DNA from: Leptolyngbyaceae cyanobacterium SM1_3_5
Lineage (GTDB): Bacteria > Cyanobacteriota > Cyanobacteriia > Elainellales > Elainellaceae
Reading direction: 5' to 3'
NCBI GenBank assembly: GCA_012031475.1
Contig: JAAUTJ010000073.1
Location: 1 to 12,543 of the forward strand
DNA length: 12,543 bases
Positions 12,427 to 12,543 of the stretch are shown piece by piece; within the stretch, counting starts at the first letter, position 1; the number at the start of each line of letters is the position of its first letter. The notes beneath the pieces were generated by a model that worked only from the letters and a program-made list of their open reading frames with translations, did no database searches and was not told the origin of the DNA. The translations under genes and the position numbers were made by a program.

Positions 12427-12543
12427 GGTGGAACCAAAAAACTGGACAGGTAGATAAGCTACACCCTTCCAACCCATGCTAGGAGTAGTTTATGAGCCAA
12501 AAACAAACGCAAACAGCACAGCGCCCAGTTCAAATCCAAAGTT
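12424..12543 (+). mobile_element. left end of a second insertion sequence (IS3-like), partial
   Basis: The junction begins TGAGGTGGAACC, followed by AAAAAACTGGACAG. The pattern TG...CCCAAAAANTGGACAG is typical of the terminal inverted repeats of IS3-group elements. It starts exactly where the ISAs1 reading frame loses sense. The element runs off the window, so right end, size and target duplication cannot be seen. Confidence 0.6.
12492..12543 (+). CDS. start of a probable transposase OrfA (cut by window end)
   Basis: ATG 12492 has Shine-Dalgarno AGGAG six bases upstream and lies 68 bases inside the new element, where OrfA is expected. Only 17 residues are visible (MSQKQTQTAQRPVQIQS), polar and Gln-rich; no domain is seen yet. 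Assignment rests on position and the IS3-like terminus. Confidence 0.5.
   Translation, partial: MSQKQTQTAQRPVQIQS

Noticed and set aside
1..12543. CRISPR array, tRNA or rRNA genes
   Set aside because: No regularly spaced direct repeats with unique spacers and no cloverleaf or rRNA-like sequence were seen by eye; a tRNAscan or Rfam run was not possible.

Overview
The window reads as cyanobacterial DNA. The octamer GCGATCGC (HIP1) occurs roughly 18 times on both strands. There are two Uma2-type (DUF820) PD-(D/E)XK proteins, a family greatly expanded in cyanobacteria, and several small secreted or membrane proteins of unknown function. The content (integrase tail, nested insertion sequences, ribbon-helix-helix regulator, FtsK/HerA-like ATPase, many broken genes) fits a plasmid or a decaying mobile island better than a core chromosomal region. 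I cannot tell which from the sequence alone.

Layout. 1-412 is the C-terminal catalytic half of a tyrosine recombinase, cut by the window edge. 687-1505 (-) is a Uma2 protein with a coiled-coil tail. 1836-1949 (-) is a 37-residue single-pass membrane protein with a good ribosome binding site. 2032-2442 (+) is a secreted protein overlapped by a membrane-protein gene (2408-3055) that is broken by two frameshifts. 3163-3375 (-) is a small unknown protein. 3630-4502 (+) is a trypsin-like serine protease with an intact His-Asp-Ser triad, in a more AT-rich stretch without HIP1 sites.

4632-10027 (-) is the main feature: a run of genes on one strand. In transcription order these are: (A) a protein with a possible helix-turn-helix and a coiled coil; (B) a proline-rich helical protein with an optional membrane anchor; (C) a two-helix membrane anchor followed by a long coiled coil, an FtsK/HerA-like P-loop ATPase domain and a zinc ribbon; (D) a PD-(D/E)XK nuclease with a C-terminal membrane helix; (E) a 102-residue unknown protein. 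A divergent ribbon-helix-helix regulator (10155-10397, +) sits across a short AT-rich intergenic region with tandem repeats. Together they look like a membrane-anchored DNA-handling system (translocase plus nuclease) of a kind I cannot name. In this copy gene C is disrupted by a 46-bp tandem duplication and two single-base shifts.

10411-11960 (+) holds a 32-residue ORF, a second Uma2 protein and a conserved-looking two-part membrane protein whose halves are joined by a possible -1 frameshift at C-AAA-AAG. 11991 to the end is an ISAs1-type element whose transposase is cut after 123 codons by the left end of another insertion sequence (IS3-like), which runs off the window.

Several reading-frame breaks fall in short homopolymers, so sequencing or assembly error must be excluded before calling them biological. 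The 46-bp duplication is harder to explain that way.
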